Below, one piece after another: positions 44,581 to 53,353 of a stretch of DNA of 64,000 nucleotides. A program made the translations under genes and the position numbers. The notes under the pieces were generated by a model. The model saw only the letters and a program-made list of their open reading frames with translations, did not search any database and was not told the DNA's origin. Source of the DNA: SZUA-430 sp964638635 (GTDB lineage: Bacteria > Pseudomonadota > Alphaproteobacteria > Micropepsales > Micropepsaceae). The first letter of the stretch is position 1. Every line of letters starts with the position of its first letter. Location: positions 57,272 to 121,271 of the forward strand of contig CAZXAQ010000001.1 in assembly GCA_964638635.1 (NCBI GenBank). Reading direction: 5' to 3'.

Positions 44581-45021
44581 TCACTTCGAGTCGATCCCCG
44601 ACGGAACGCCCTTTGTATCCGCTGCCAGTTGTGCCGGTAGCATTTCGGCTTTCCATTTCACGCGCGCCGCTTGCACATCCGGATGGTTCCGATCCAGGCC
44701 CAGGCGCTTGATCAGCCTTCTCGCACTTGCGGGGTACCACGAGCCGCCCTGGGTAGAGGGGATCGATTGGGCGTTCAAAGCTCGAGCGACCTGCGTTGGC
44801 CGACAATTGCCGGTTGCCATGATCGAAACCACGTGGAACCGCAACTCTAACGCTCGGGACATCGCGTTCAGCTTGTTCTCGACAGCGCGCGCAGATGCAG
44901 CACGTCCCCAGACCGTTCCCTGCGCCCTGGCGAGGGCGATTCCTTCGCGGATTCGGTAAGACCGAAGCGACTTTGCCGTGCACTTGGATGCACAATTCTG
45001 AACAGGTGAAGATTTGCTCAT
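44581..45021 (-). CDS. Serine-recombinase C-terminal-like protein (catalytic domain absent)
   Basis: A 146-aa protein. REGIALARAQGTVWGR and then VARALNAQSIPSTQGGSWYP match the linker and DNA-binding helix-turn-helix found at the end of resolvases and invertases. The N-terminal catalytic Ser domain is missing, so it is either a truncated resolvase or a stand-alone DNA-binding protein. Its ATG directly follows the TAG of the Rep gene (TAGATG). Confidence 0.6.
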   Translation of the reverse strand: MSKSSPVQNCASKCTAKSLRSYRIREGIALARAQGTVWGRAASARAVENKLNAMSRALELRFHVVSIMATGNCRPTQVARALNAQSIPSTQGGSWYPASARRLIKRLGLDRNHPDVQAARVKWKAEMLPAQLAADTKGVPSGIDSK

Positions 45022-45999
45022 CTACGCGGCCACCTTCATTGCCCACTGCGGCTTGAACAGGCCCATCGCTTCGACCGTTGCGGGCCACAGCGCCCAGACG
45101 TCGGAGGACTTGAACCAGTCGACGGCGCCGGACGCCAGGGCCTTGCGGTATCGGTTGCGCGTTGCTGATGGAAGCTGAGCGAGAGCCACACCGACGGTCA
45201 GGTTCTTGGCCGTCTGGCCGAACATGAACCAATGATGCGGCTGGATGCCGCCAGCAACCGGTGGCATCTCGATGATCTTCAACGACGAGAACGGGTTGGG
45301 CAGTGACTTCATGTGGGAGAGCAAGCAGCTCTTTCGAATGACGGCCTCGATACGGGTAACCGGAGGGCCAGCCACACACTTTCCGCCAGACTGCTCGGCC
45401 GCTTTATCGTAGAGACGGATCCTGCGCTGGCTTTTGGGCGTGCCCATGTAGATCGTCTGCAGGCGGCCCTCTCGGGACCATAGAGTGTGCTGCATAGGGT
45501 ACGCAGAAACGACATGCAGTTGGTCGAGATCGGCACCCATGAGATCAAGGGCCGCGTCGATGCGGGTCGTGTGGCCCTTTGCTAGTAGCCAATCCACACC
45601 GTCCGGTAGGCAACCTGCAAGATCCGCACGCAGTTCGGCGATACCGTCAGGCCCGAGTTTCGCCGGATTCAGGTCCATACGAAACAGGGGCTTTCCGCCG
45701 GTCGGACCGATCTGCAGGAAGACCTTTGCCTTGCTCGGGCCATACAGCTTCGTGAGGTTGTGTGTGTACGGTTTATTGCTCTTCGGCAAGACCGTGAATT
45801 CATCCTTCGACGCTGCCAGTGAGTAGGCAGCGCCTATGATCTCTTTACGGAGGACCTGATCCGTCTCGTTTCCTACAATAGTAATTCGGTCAATACATAG
45901 GCTGAGATCAGTAACACTCGCGGTCTTGATAGGGAGTATGGGCTTATTAGAAGTGGGGGCCAGTTCAATAGTCGGGGTTGCATGCGCTTCAGTTGGCAT
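45022..45999 (-). CDS. Rep_trans-type replication initiation factor
   Basis: A 325-aa protein. Landmarks are LCIDRITIVGN near residue 34, TRIDAALDLMG near 145, RRIRLYDKAAEQ near 191 and TRIEAVIRKS near 215. This order is typical of the Rep_trans/rolling-circle initiators of plasmids, phages and integrative elements. It probably nicks the origin through a Tyr, which I did not pin down. It is followed without gap by the resolvase-like gene. Confidence 0.7.
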   Translation of the reverse strand: MPTEAHATPTIELAPTSNKPILPIKTASVTDLSLCIDRITIVGNETDQVLRKEIIGAAYSLAASKDEFTVLPKSNKPYTHNLTKLYGPSKAKVFLQIGPTGGKPLFRMDLNPAKLGPDGIAELRADLAGCLPDGVDWLLAKGHTTRIDAALDLMGADLDQLHVVSAYPMQHTLWSREGRLQTIYMGTPKSQRRIRLYDKAAEQSGGKCVAGPPVTRIEAVIRKSCLLSHMKSLPNPFSSLKIIEMPPVAGGIQPHHWFMFGQTAKNLTVGVALAQLPSATRNRYRKALASGAVDWFKSSDVWALWPATVEAMGLFKPQWAMKVAA

Positions 46000-46162
46000 C
46001 GATTCGTCCTCTTCATCATGCTGGACGAACTCGCTCTCGGGGCCCGCCAGCGTTTATCACGCTTGCGGCTCGATCCTTCCGTGGCCCCCGCAGCAAAATC
46101 CCTACAACGGCGCGATAGTGCGCTCAAGATTAAAATACGGGGACATGAAAAAAACTACAGCG

Positions 46163-47980
46163 TTAAGCACGCGCCACTGGCTGGCCGATCTGAATCTTGT
46201 ACGATATCTTCTCGATACTGGCTGCAAGCATTCCAACCGCCGGCTTCGAACCGTAGATCGCCGTCACGCTCGTATCCGCGTGTCCCATCAAAGCCTTCTT
46301 GATGACCTGGCTAACTTCACTTGCATCGCACGCGTCCGCAAAGTTGTGTCGGAAGCTGTGGAATGCGTTCTTCTCACGCTTAATGCCGATGCTGCGCAGG
46401 TACCGCGCAAAATACTTCGAGAAATTGTGGCTGTAGTAACCGTCCTTGCCCGGTTTGATGTCCGGGAACAGCCGCGTGCCCTTCGACTTGGCTTGCATGG
46501 CCAGGACATAGTCGATGAAGCCGAGTGCCTTGAGGGTCGGGTGAACCGGCACGCGGCGCTCGGCAGCCGCCGTCTTGAGCTGCTTGCGAACCTCGCCTTC
46601 GCCCTCTTCCGCCCGCGAGACATCGAAGCACCATACGTCGTCGATCATCTGCACGTCCGTCGCCAGAAGTTGCACGATCTCGCCGAGGCGCATGCCTGTG
46701 AACAGCGCGATGAGGGGAATCCAGTACTTACCGTCGCGGGTGACGACGGTCCCGGCTTTCGCTCGACGCGCGCTGCTGTGGTGTCCCGCGTACTGCGGCG
46801 ACGTGAACAGCGTTTTGAGTTCTTCGAGCGTGAACGCGTCGCGCCGGTTCTTGGCGTCGCGCGGCGGATTAAGGGTGAGGTTGCGAACGGGCGAATGATC
46901 CAGGTAACCCTCCCCAACGCACCAAGCGAAAAACGCCTTGAGCTTCGAGAAGTACTTTGCGGCCGTGGCTAGTTTGAGCTTTCCGACGTCTGCACGCTCG
47001 CGCATCGCTGCAAGAATGTCCTTGAGCGGCTGACCCTCGAATTCCTTCTGTTTGACGACGTTGGCCGGCAGGTCGCGCAACGCTTCACGGTAGGTCCGTA
47101 TGTCCTCGAGACCGATGCCCGTGATCGGCTGCTGACGGTCGTTCAGCTCAAGGAACCAGCCGAGCACGCGCTTGTTGTCGAGCTTCGTTTTGTTCACCCA
47201 GTCGTCACGAGATTTTTCGAGGACATAGCGGTCGGCCAGTTCGCCCAGGCTTGGACCTGCGGCCGCCGGCATCGGATTTGGAGGTCTTGCCGGGGGTGGC
47301 GCCGCTTCGCGGGTTTGCGCGGATGGCGGCCTGAAGCCAGTGAACAACGGATCACGAACTTGGGTCTGATCGTAGTCGCCCGAGAACAACGCGATCTCGA
47401 TCCGCGTCGCTTCCACCCGCGCACGAAGCACGGCGTGAAGCAGTCTTTCGATGTCGTCACGCGACCAATCGACATCTATGATCCCCTCCTTCGCCAGCAC
47501 GTCGCTCGTCATCTGGCGCGTCACGAGATCGTATTCGCGCGAGACGAGGCCCTTTCGCAGCCGTCGCTCAACGTCCTTTAGGCGCTGCAGATCCCGCTCG
47601 ACTTCGTCGGGGTCTCGTCGGCGAAGAATGAGTAACCCTGGGAACCCGAACACATCCGAGGGCTCGGTTTGATATTCGCTAACCGGAGCCGTACGGGCGG
47701 CCTCTCTCGCCCGTTCGAGCGCCCCTTCGAGGTAACGGGTGGCAAGCCCCGTGATCTGGTCGTTGCTGAGTTCGGGCATATCTCGTGCAATTGATTGCAC
47801 ACGCGCAATGGCGAGCGCGGCGTTCAGACACCTGAGTTTAGCAAGCTCGCGTTCCCGTGTTCTTAACGAGAACTTCCATTCCGTGCGTTTCAGCCGTGCG
47901 CGAAGATCACGGGGCACGGCCATGCGAAGCCAGAACACGCCGCCGCGGAAGGTGAGATATGACGTGCGGGACCGAGCCAA
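46163..47980 (-). CDS. Site-specific tyrosine integrase (DUF6538-type N-terminus)
   Basis: A 605-aa protein. The N-terminus (YLTFRGGVFWLRMAVPRDL) is that of phage-type integrases with the DUF6538 segment. The catalytic Arg is in LFTGMRLGEIV near residue 428, HxxR in HSFRHNF near 543, and His/Tyr in GHADTSVTAIYG near 570. It starts at a TTG (47980) preceded by GGAGG. It lies 96 bp from the 3' end of tRNA-Ser(GCT), the classic position for an integrase whose element is inserted in that tRNA. The element extends leftward. Confidence 0.88.
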   Translation of the reverse strand: MARSRTSYLTFRGGVFWLRMAVPRDLRARLKRTEWKFSLRTRERELAKLRCLNAALAIARVQSIARDMPELSNDQITGLATRYLEGALERAREAARTAPVSEYQTEPSDVFGFPGLLILRRRDPDEVERDLQRLKDVERRLRKGLVSREYDLVTRQMTSDVLAKEGIIDVDWSRDDIERLLHAVLRARVEATRIEIALFSGDYDQTQVRDPLFTGFRPPSAQTREAAPPPARPPNPMPAAAGPSLGELADRYVLEKSRDDWVNKTKLDNKRVLGWFLELNDRQQPITGIGLEDIRTYREALRDLPANVVKQKEFEGQPLKDILAAMRERADVGKLKLATAAKYFSKLKAFFAWCVGEGYLDHSPVRNLTLNPPRDAKNRRDAFTLEELKTLFTSPQYAGHHSSARRAKAGTVVTRDGKYWIPLIALFTGMRLGEIVQLLATDVQMIDDVWCFDVSRAEEGEGEVRKQLKTAAAERRVPVHPTLKALGFIDYVLAMQAKSKGTRLFPDIKPGKDGYYSHNFSKYFARYLRSIGIKREKNAFHSFRHNFADACDASEVSQVIKKALMGHADTSVTAIYGSKPAVGMLAASIEKISYKIQIGQPVARA

Positions 47981-48075
47981 GGCGCCTCCGATGGACCAGT
48001 GAATTGGACCATCGCCAGCACTTCCGCTTTAACGCCTCTTAAACCTTGAGGAGTTTCAAAGGCTTGAGGCGAAAG

Positions 48076-48169
48076 TGGCGGAGCCGGAGGGATTCGAACC
48101 CTCGATACGGCTTTTCAACCGTATAACGGTTTAGCAAACCGCCGCCTTCAGCCTCTCGGCCACAGCTCC
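48076..48169 (-). tRNA. tRNA-Ser (anticodon GCT)
   Basis: Cloverleaf with a long variable arm typical of tRNA-Ser: acceptor GGAGCTG pairs with CGGCTCC, the anticodon loop contains GCT between matched stems, the T loop is TTCGAAT, and an encoded CCA ends at 48076. Its 3' end faces the integrase at 47980. Confidence 0.93.
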
Positions 48170-48243
48170 ACACGCACCCGCGCCGAACGCGGGGGCGCCT
48201 TTTTGCCCGTAACCGTGCGGAGATGCAACCCCGGCGGACCGCT

Positions 48244-48450
48244 CTATTTCGGCTTGACGCCGATATACCCGATGATCGCGGCGGCGCACCCGATGCCGAT
48301 GACGACGCCCGCGGTCTGCCCAACGATCTCCAGCAGGGCCTTGGGATCGGTCGATTGCCCGGCCATCCCCAGCATCACGAAATAGAACACGATCGCAAGC
48401 CCGATCAGTACCCCGCCCACGATCACCAACCGCCAATTTTTCTGCCGCAT
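48244..48450 (-). CDS. Small two-helix membrane protein
   Basis: A 68-aa protein starting at ATG 48450 with GGAGG 5 nt upstream. Two hydrophobic helices (LVIVGGVLIGLAIVFYFV, then VVIGIGCAAAIIGYIG) are joined by a short hydrophilic loop. No family recognised. Confidence 0.6.
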   Translation of the reverse strand: MRQKNWRLVIVGGVLIGLAIVFYFVMLGMAGQSTDPKALLEIVGQTAGVVIGIGCAAAIIGYIGVKPK

Positions 48451-48492
48451 CCGCCCCTCCGGTTTCGGGGACATCTTAATGCGCCGCCCGGC

Positions 48493-49068
48493 TCAAGGCA
48501 AATACTGCATGCTCACTTCCGTGGCGACGCCGCCGTTGACCGCAACCCACACCGGACAGCCGTCGCCCGGGCATTGATTGTATGTACCCGGGTTGGCGAC
48601 CATGTCCGCGTACGACGTGGCCTGGTTGTCGATGTTGCCGTCTTTGTCGTGCGTCACCCGCAGCGCTTTCGCATTCGGCGCGACCGGAATGGCCCGCACC
48701 ACCGCGCTGTCGTTGGCGATGAAGAAGTCGTTCGGCGGCGGCGACTCGTCGTTGTGCGCCGTCGCGGCCTTCGCCGCCTCCGCCCCCGTGAACATGCAGG
48801 CGGCATCGAGAGTGAGCGTTGTCGCCGTCCACGCCTTCGCATAGCCGAACCAAATCCCATCGGGCAGCGGCCCATTATCGGCCAGACAACCCGACCCATC
48901 CGCCCCGTCGGCCGCCTTCGGCATCGTAGGAACTTTCGCATAGGCGAACGGCGCACCGCCGGTCTGCACCTTCGGCGCTTGCGGCTGCTGTTGCTGCTGC
49001 GGCGGCTTCTGCTGCTCGCAAGCGGCCAGTACGAGCAGAACCGGAACGGCGAAGACGATCGCTCTCAT
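48493..49068 (-). CDS. Predicted lipoprotein
   Basis: A 191-aa protein. The first 17 residues are a lipoprotein signal with lipobox LAAC (C17), followed by a Gln/Pro-rich linker. The mature part has three spaced cysteines (SGCLAD, AACMFTG, NQCPGDGCP) that could form disulfides. No enzymatic motif. Start at ATG 49068; the longer frame to 49203 adds no signal. Confidence 0.7.
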   Translation of the reverse strand: MRAIVFAVPVLLVLAACEQQKPPQQQQQPQAPKVQTGGAPFAYAKVPTMPKAADGADGSGCLADNGPLPDGIWFGYAKAWTATTLTLDAACMFTGAEAAKAATAHNDESPPPNDFFIANDSAVVRAIPVAPNAKALRVTHDKDGNIDNQATSYADMVANPGTYNQCPGDGCPVWVAVNGGVATEVSMQYLP

Positions 49069-49183
49069 GGTATGCGCCTCCCGAGCGCGACCGCACTCTA
49101 GCGCCTCAGGCGCAAACGGTCGATTCACCTCGCAAGCGAGCGCCGCCGCACACGATCCTCTCAGAGGCCCGCGGCGCCCAACC

Positions 49184-50080
49184 TCACGGCGCGGTCGGCA
49201 CAACCGTGTTGTTCGACTGGATCAACTCCCGCTCGCCGCCCGCGCCCCCGCCAGCGACGCGGCAGGTGACGCTGCCGGGATCGATGCTCCGCTCGAAGTT
49301 GACGTAGACCGTGCCACTGTCGACGCCGGCCATCGACCGCGGCAAAGCCGTTTCGAGCGTCGAGGTGTAAAGGCCGGAGGAACAAACGACCGATACGATC
49401 CGACCGCCAATCCGGCTGTTGTTGCGGATACTGACCGCAAACCCCGGAACGCCGTCGGCGCCGGCGTCGGGGACGGCGCGCGTCGCATGATAGTCGGGTG
49501 CGAAACCTTCCGCACTCGTGCCCGCATAGCGGCCGTCGCGGGAATAACTCACCCAGTAATAGCCCTCGCCCGTTCGGCAACCCATATCAACCTTGTGATC
49601 GCTGTTTTCATGCGCAAAGCCCATGAAGATGGCGCCCTCATGCGTGCACCAATTGGTGAACATCCTATAGTTGACCCGCTGGTAGTATTGCGGTTCGCCG
49701 AGCCAGTTGTTTTCGAAGCGGTCCACCGCGATGAGGTCCGGCGAGCGGCAGATCAGGTCTGCCCAGCCGTCACCGTCCACATCGCCGAAGTGCAGCCGGG
49801 CGCCGGCCGCCGTGCACCAGCGGCTGCTGCTCTCCCAGCGTTGAACGAGCCCGCGTGTGCTGCCGCGAAGCTCGCTCACGGCAAGCCATGTGTGCTCGGT
49901 CGTGCGATCCACGCAAAACGCGTCAAGGAACCGGTCGGGGTTGAAGTGAACATCGACGCGCTCCGCCCCCGCATGCGTGCACCACGACGTGGAGAGGAAT
50001 TCCTGCGCGCGCGCCGGCAGACTGAGCGCGAACAACGCGGATACGGCCACGATGATCAAAAGGCTTTGCAAGCGGTTCAC
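49184..50080 (-). CDS. Secreted protein with FG-GAP-like repeat
   Basis: A protein of about 298 aa from GTG 50080. The start is chosen because a signal peptide follows at once (SLLIIVAVSALFALSLPARA). A calcium-loop-like motif (GDVDGDGWADLICRS) suggests an FG-GAP/VCBS-type beta propeller blade. Several cysteines suggest oxidation in the periplasm. No enzymatic function visible. It is the gene just downstream of the esterase autotransporter, 25 bp away. Confidence 0.65.
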   Translation of the reverse strand: MNRLQSLLIIVAVSALFALSLPARAQEFLSTSWCTHAGAERVDVHFNPDRFLDAFCVDRTTEHTWLAVSELRGSTRGLVQRWESSSRWCTAAGARLHFGDVDGDGWADLICRSPDLIAVDRFENNWLGEPQYYQRVNYRMFTNWCTHEGAIFMGFAHENSDHKVDMGCRTGEGYYWVSYSRDGRYAGTSAEGFAPDYHATRAVPDAGADGVPGFAVSIRNNSRIGGRIVSVVCSSGLYTSTLETALPRSMAGVDSGTVYVNFERSIDPGSVTCRVAGGGAGGERELIQSNNTVVPTAP

Positions 50081-50105
50081 GACGATGTCACCCGAGTCTG
50101 CTGCG

Positions 50106-51938
50106 TTAGAAGCCCTTGCTGAAGGTTGCGAAAACGGTTGTGTTCGTTGCACGGTCTTGAGCGATCGTGGTGCTGACGCCGATGTTTGCGTCAAGACCGA
50201 ACAGGTCCGCGCGCACACCGGCCGTCGCGGTTCCGTAGCTCCGGTCGAAATCCAAGCCCGGAACGGCGTAGGGCAAGCTGCCCACAACCGACAGCGACCG
50301 CGCGAACGCTTCTTTGTCGTTGTTCGCGAACTCATGGTCGTAGGTGGCCTTGACATACGGTGCGAAAGAACTCGTGACCTCGTATGACGCTTGATAGCCG
50401 GCGAACCCGATCAACGAACTGAAGCTTTGATCCGGATAGGCCAATGCGGTCGACAAACCGGAATTGCTCTCGCTGTAGCCGTCCACGTCGATTTCCTGCG
50501 CGAGCAGGCCGACGACCGGACCATGCTTGAACGGACCTTCGCCCATGCTGAAGCCGCCGTTCACGGCAAGGCTGACGTTGGAGCCGTCGGGCGATCCGGA
50601 GTGCGTGCGCGTGACGGGACCAAGCTGCACTTTGCGGTCGACGTCATAGCCGACCATACTGAGGCTCAGCTGCGCGTTGACCCAAACCTGATCGCCGTAC
50701 CAACCGAAGAAAGCGCCGAGGCTGATGTCGCTTTGTTTGAAGTCGCCGGCGTTGTTGCCGAAGTCGTAGCTGCCGTGGCCGAATCCGGCGAACGCGCCGA
50801 AGACCGTATTGCCGCTGATCCAATCCACGCCGCCGATCGCGCCTGGCGCCGTGCCGTCGTAGAGTTCGCCGTGGTCGCCGTCAGCGGATTGAATGTCGGC
50901 GCGGCCGTCAACCCACCAACGCATGCCCTCGCCCGCCGGCTTACCGCCAAGATGTGCGGCGACACGCTCGGCGCGAGCGCGGCCGATAACCTGTTCGGAA
51001 CGCGGCAACACCGCGATTTGGCGCGGCGCTTCAAGTGCTGAGAGGACGAGCTGCGACAGCATCTTGTGCGTGCCCGTCGTTGGGTTCAGGCCGTCTGCGA
51101 AGACGTAGGTGTCCGGAGCGGTTGGATCAATCAAGTTGGCTGGGCCGCACGTCAGCGAGTTTGCCGTAATTTGGGGCTCACACGCCGTGCCGGTGAAATT
51201 TGTGAAGCCGAACGCGCCGGGGTTCGCAACGATTTCGTCCATGAACTTGAACGCGTCTACGGGAATCACGCGCAGATTGTTGCTCGCCAAGGCGCTGAAC
51301 AACGAGCTGTTGTAGAGCGTCGAAAGAGCCGTGGCCTCCGCCTGCGCTGTTGGGCCAAGCGCGCGGAAGGCCGGTGTCACACCGAGATCCGGAACGTTCA
51401 CAACGACAATATAACGCGCACCGGCGTTTTGCAGCGTACTGACGATACCGACTTCCGAAGCGATAGAATTCGTAAGGTTTGGAACGACGGGAAAACCGAA
51501 ATCAGTGACCAGGTGCACATCGCCCATCCCGCCCCAGACCGTATACAACGCGCTCGGATCCGCGCGGCCGCCGTTCGTGGTGAGGTAGCTATTCATTTGA
51601 GTCGTGAGTGAAGGAATCGGACCCAGAGGACCTGTGGTGTTAAAGCCGACCAGAGCGCCGCCGCGAGCGCCACCGGCTGCATAGTTGGTGCCGGTTTGTC
51701 CATTGCCGTTCGGACCTGCGCCCGTGCCGTAATAGTCGGCGACCCACTGCGCCCAAACGAACCCCGGATTGGTCGTGAACTGACCGGTAACCGGACGTAC
51801 GGCCAACGGCAGCAGCGGGTCGAAGAATCCGCCATCGGTCAGACTATCGCCGAAGAACACGGTTTGCGTATAAGGGCCGCCGGCAAGCGCCGGGCTGGCC
51901 GCCGCAAATAGAGCCGCACCAATCAAGACGTTACGCAT
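50106..51938 (-). CDS. GDSL esterase/lipase autotransporter (EstA-like)
   Basis: A 610-aa protein. A signal peptide ends near ASPALA (residue 19). The GDSL catalytic motif is FFGDSLTDGG (Ser32), with GxND-like VWGGMGD and a catalytic DxxH in DGLNPTTGTH near residue 300. Residues after about 340 form the C-terminal beta-barrel with the aromatic final residue (FSKGF). It should hydrolyse esters on the cell surface, like EstA. Start at ATG 51938 after a GGGGGG tract. It faces a LuxR-type regulator across a 302-bp region holding two matching palindromes. Confidence 0.85.
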   Translation of the reverse strand: MRNVLIGAALFAAASPALAGGPYTQTVFFGDSLTDGGFFDPLLPLAVRPVTGQFTTNPGFVWAQWVADYYGTGAGPNGNGQTGTNYAAGGARGGALVGFNTTGPLGPIPSLTTQMNSYLTTNGGRADPSALYTVWGGMGDVHLVTDFGFPVVPNLTNSIASEVGIVSTLQNAGARYIVVVNVPDLGVTPAFRALGPTAQAEATALSTLYNSSLFSALASNNLRVIPVDAFKFMDEIVANPGAFGFTNFTGTACEPQITANSLTCGPANLIDPTAPDTYVFADGLNPTTGTHKMLSQLVLSALEAPRQIAVLPRSEQVIGRARAERVAAHLGGKPAGEGMRWWVDGRADIQSADGDHGELYDGTAPGAIGGVDWISGNTVFGAFAGFGHGSYDFGNNAGDFKQSDISLGAFFGWYGDQVWVNAQLSLSMVGYDVDRKVQLGPVTRTHSGSPDGSNVSLAVNGGFSMGEGPFKHGPVVGLLAQEIDVDGYSESNSGLSTALAYPDQSFSSLIGFAGYQASYEVTSSFAPYVKATYDHEFANNDKEAFARSLSVVGSLPYAVPGLDFDRSYGTATAGVRADLFGLDANIGVSTTIAQDRATNTTVFATFSKGF

Positions 51939-52050
51939 GTTTTCCCCCCGGTAACTGCGACGTTCAAAGGCACGTCGCATTCGCCCGCTCACGCTGAAGA
52001 GCGAATCTCCCAGCGAACGGAGCAATCGAGCCCGCGAGCCCCCTCGGGGT

Positions 52051-52070
52051 CATCATCAACAGTGACGATG
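52051..52070. promoter_or_regulatory. Palindrome A, probable operator between esterase and LuxR-type gene
   Basis: CATCATCA, then ACAG, then TGACGATG: inverted arms with one mismatch. It is repeated almost exactly 89 bp away (52140-52159, one base different). It lies 113 bp upstream of the esterase ATG and 171 bp upstream of the regulator start, where a LuxR-type activator could act on either gene. Nothing else in the 51939-52240 gap looks like a gene. Confidence 0.5.
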
Positions 52071-52139
52071 CCCGCCACTTTCGTTGATCTGTTGCGGCAT
52101 TCCGGTTCGCAACCGCGAACATCCGAAGCCGTTCGCGGT

Positions 52140-52159
52140 CATCATCAAAAGTGACGATG
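52140..52159. promoter_or_regulatory. Palindrome B, probable operator between esterase and LuxR-type gene
   Basis: Same 20-bp inverted repeat as palindrome A but with AAAG in the centre. It lies about 82 bp before the regulator gene, so autoregulation is also possible. Confidence 0.5.
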
Positions 52160-52240
52160 CGCTCCTCTCCTGGCCAGTGGCGCGTCGCGCCGTCTTAACG
52201 TAGTTTCCTCATCCGAGCGGTATCGGTCGCGGAGGACGGC

Positions 52241-53329
52241 GTGTCCATCGAAACATCGATCTTCGAAGCCGCGCTTGGCGAGGATGGCTACCGGGCGCTG
52301 CCGAGCCTGCTCGCGCGGGAGATCGGCGGGCGCTCGGCCATTGTTGTCGAGCAGGACCCCGCGAAGGGACCGCCGTACAGCGAAGTCTACAACTACTATT
52401 CACCGGCCTTCCGCGAACGCTATCACGCCGGGGGGTACTTCGCGCACGATCCCTGGGCGAAGGTGTTCCTGAACCCAAGGTGCATCAACCAGGTCTTGAA
52501 CTTGGATGCCTATGTCAGCGTGGAGACATTCAAGAAGAGTGTGGTCCACAACGATTTTGCGCGGCACTTCGGCGACGACACCGCGCACTGCATCTCGTAT
52601 GTCTTCCCGGTCGCGGATGGGTTCGTCGCGGTCGGCGTTCAGAACGGCGACGGACAACCGTTCGACGAGCGGGCCGTCGATCGGCTGCGCCAGCTCGCGC
52701 CGCAGCTTCGCAGCACGTTTGCACATCGCGCCGTCGCGCGAGAGGCCGCGGAACATTCGGGCCTGCTGGAACACGCACTCCATGGGCTCGGAACGCCGCT
52801 CTTGATTGTCGATGACCGCATGCGGGTTCGCTTCGCCAACCGCGCGGCGGAGCGGGTGTTCGCCGACCGGACTGCGCTGATCTGTACCGCGGGTGTTCTG
52901 AGCGCCGTGGACGCGAGCGAGAATGACGCGTTGACGGCAGCCATTCGAAGCGCCCTCGGCCCAAAAGACGTGCAACCGGCCTATGTCGGGATCGGAAGAA
53001 ACAAGCTTGCCACGCCCTTGGTCGCATCGATCACGCCAAATGCAACCGCGGCCGGGCGCTATGTCACGATCTTGGTGCGCGATCCGGGGACCAAGCAAAA
53101 ACCCGACAGCGCGCTTCTGAACAGTGTCTACGGTCTGACCGAAGCGGAAGTGGAAGTCGTCCGCCTGCTCGCCATGGATTGCTCGCCCGAACAAATCTCC
53201 GATCTGCGCGCCGTCAGCATTGCGACGGTCCGCACGCAAATCCGCTCGATCTTGAGCAAGACCCAGTCGCGAACCCTGGCGTCCCTGATCGCCCTCGCCA
53301 ACAGACTATCCGCCATCCACACGAAGTGA
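52241..53329 (+). CDS. LuxR-type transcriptional regulator
   Basis: A 362-aa protein from a GTG start with GGAGG about 6 nt upstream. The C-terminal 70 residues form a LuxR helix-turn-helix (LTEAEVEVVRLLAMDCSPEQ, then VSIATVRTQIRSILSKTQ). The N-terminal 280 residues are a sensing region containing a PAS-like stretch (PLLIVDDRMRVRFANRAAERVF). Its input is unknown. It is divergent from the esterase autotransporter with palindromic sites between them, so it probably controls that gene, itself, or both. Confidence 0.75.
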   Translation: MSIETSIFEAALGEDGYRALPSLLAREIGGRSAIVVEQDPAKGPPYSEVYNYYSPAFRERYHAGGYFAHDPWAKVFLNPRCINQVLNLDAYVSVETFKKSVVHNDFARHFGDDTAHCISYVFPVADGFVAVGVQNGDGQPFDERAVDRLRQLAPQLRSTFAHRAVAREAAEHSGLLEHALHGLGTPLLIVDDRMRVRFANRAAERVFADRTALICTAGVLSAVDASENDALTAAIRSALGPKDVQPAYVGIGRNKLATPLVASITPNATAAGRYVTILVRDPGTKQKPDSALLNSVYGLTEAEVEVVRLLAMDCSPEQISDLRAVSIATVRTQIRSILSKTQSRTLASLIALANRLSAIHTK

Positions 53330-53353
53330 CCGCCGGACCGCGCGACGTCGCCG

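Noticed and set aside
31710..48169. Direct repeats of tRNA 3' ends as attachment sites
   Set aside because: I looked for a second copy of the tRNA-Gln and tRNA-Ser 3' ends within the window and did not find one.
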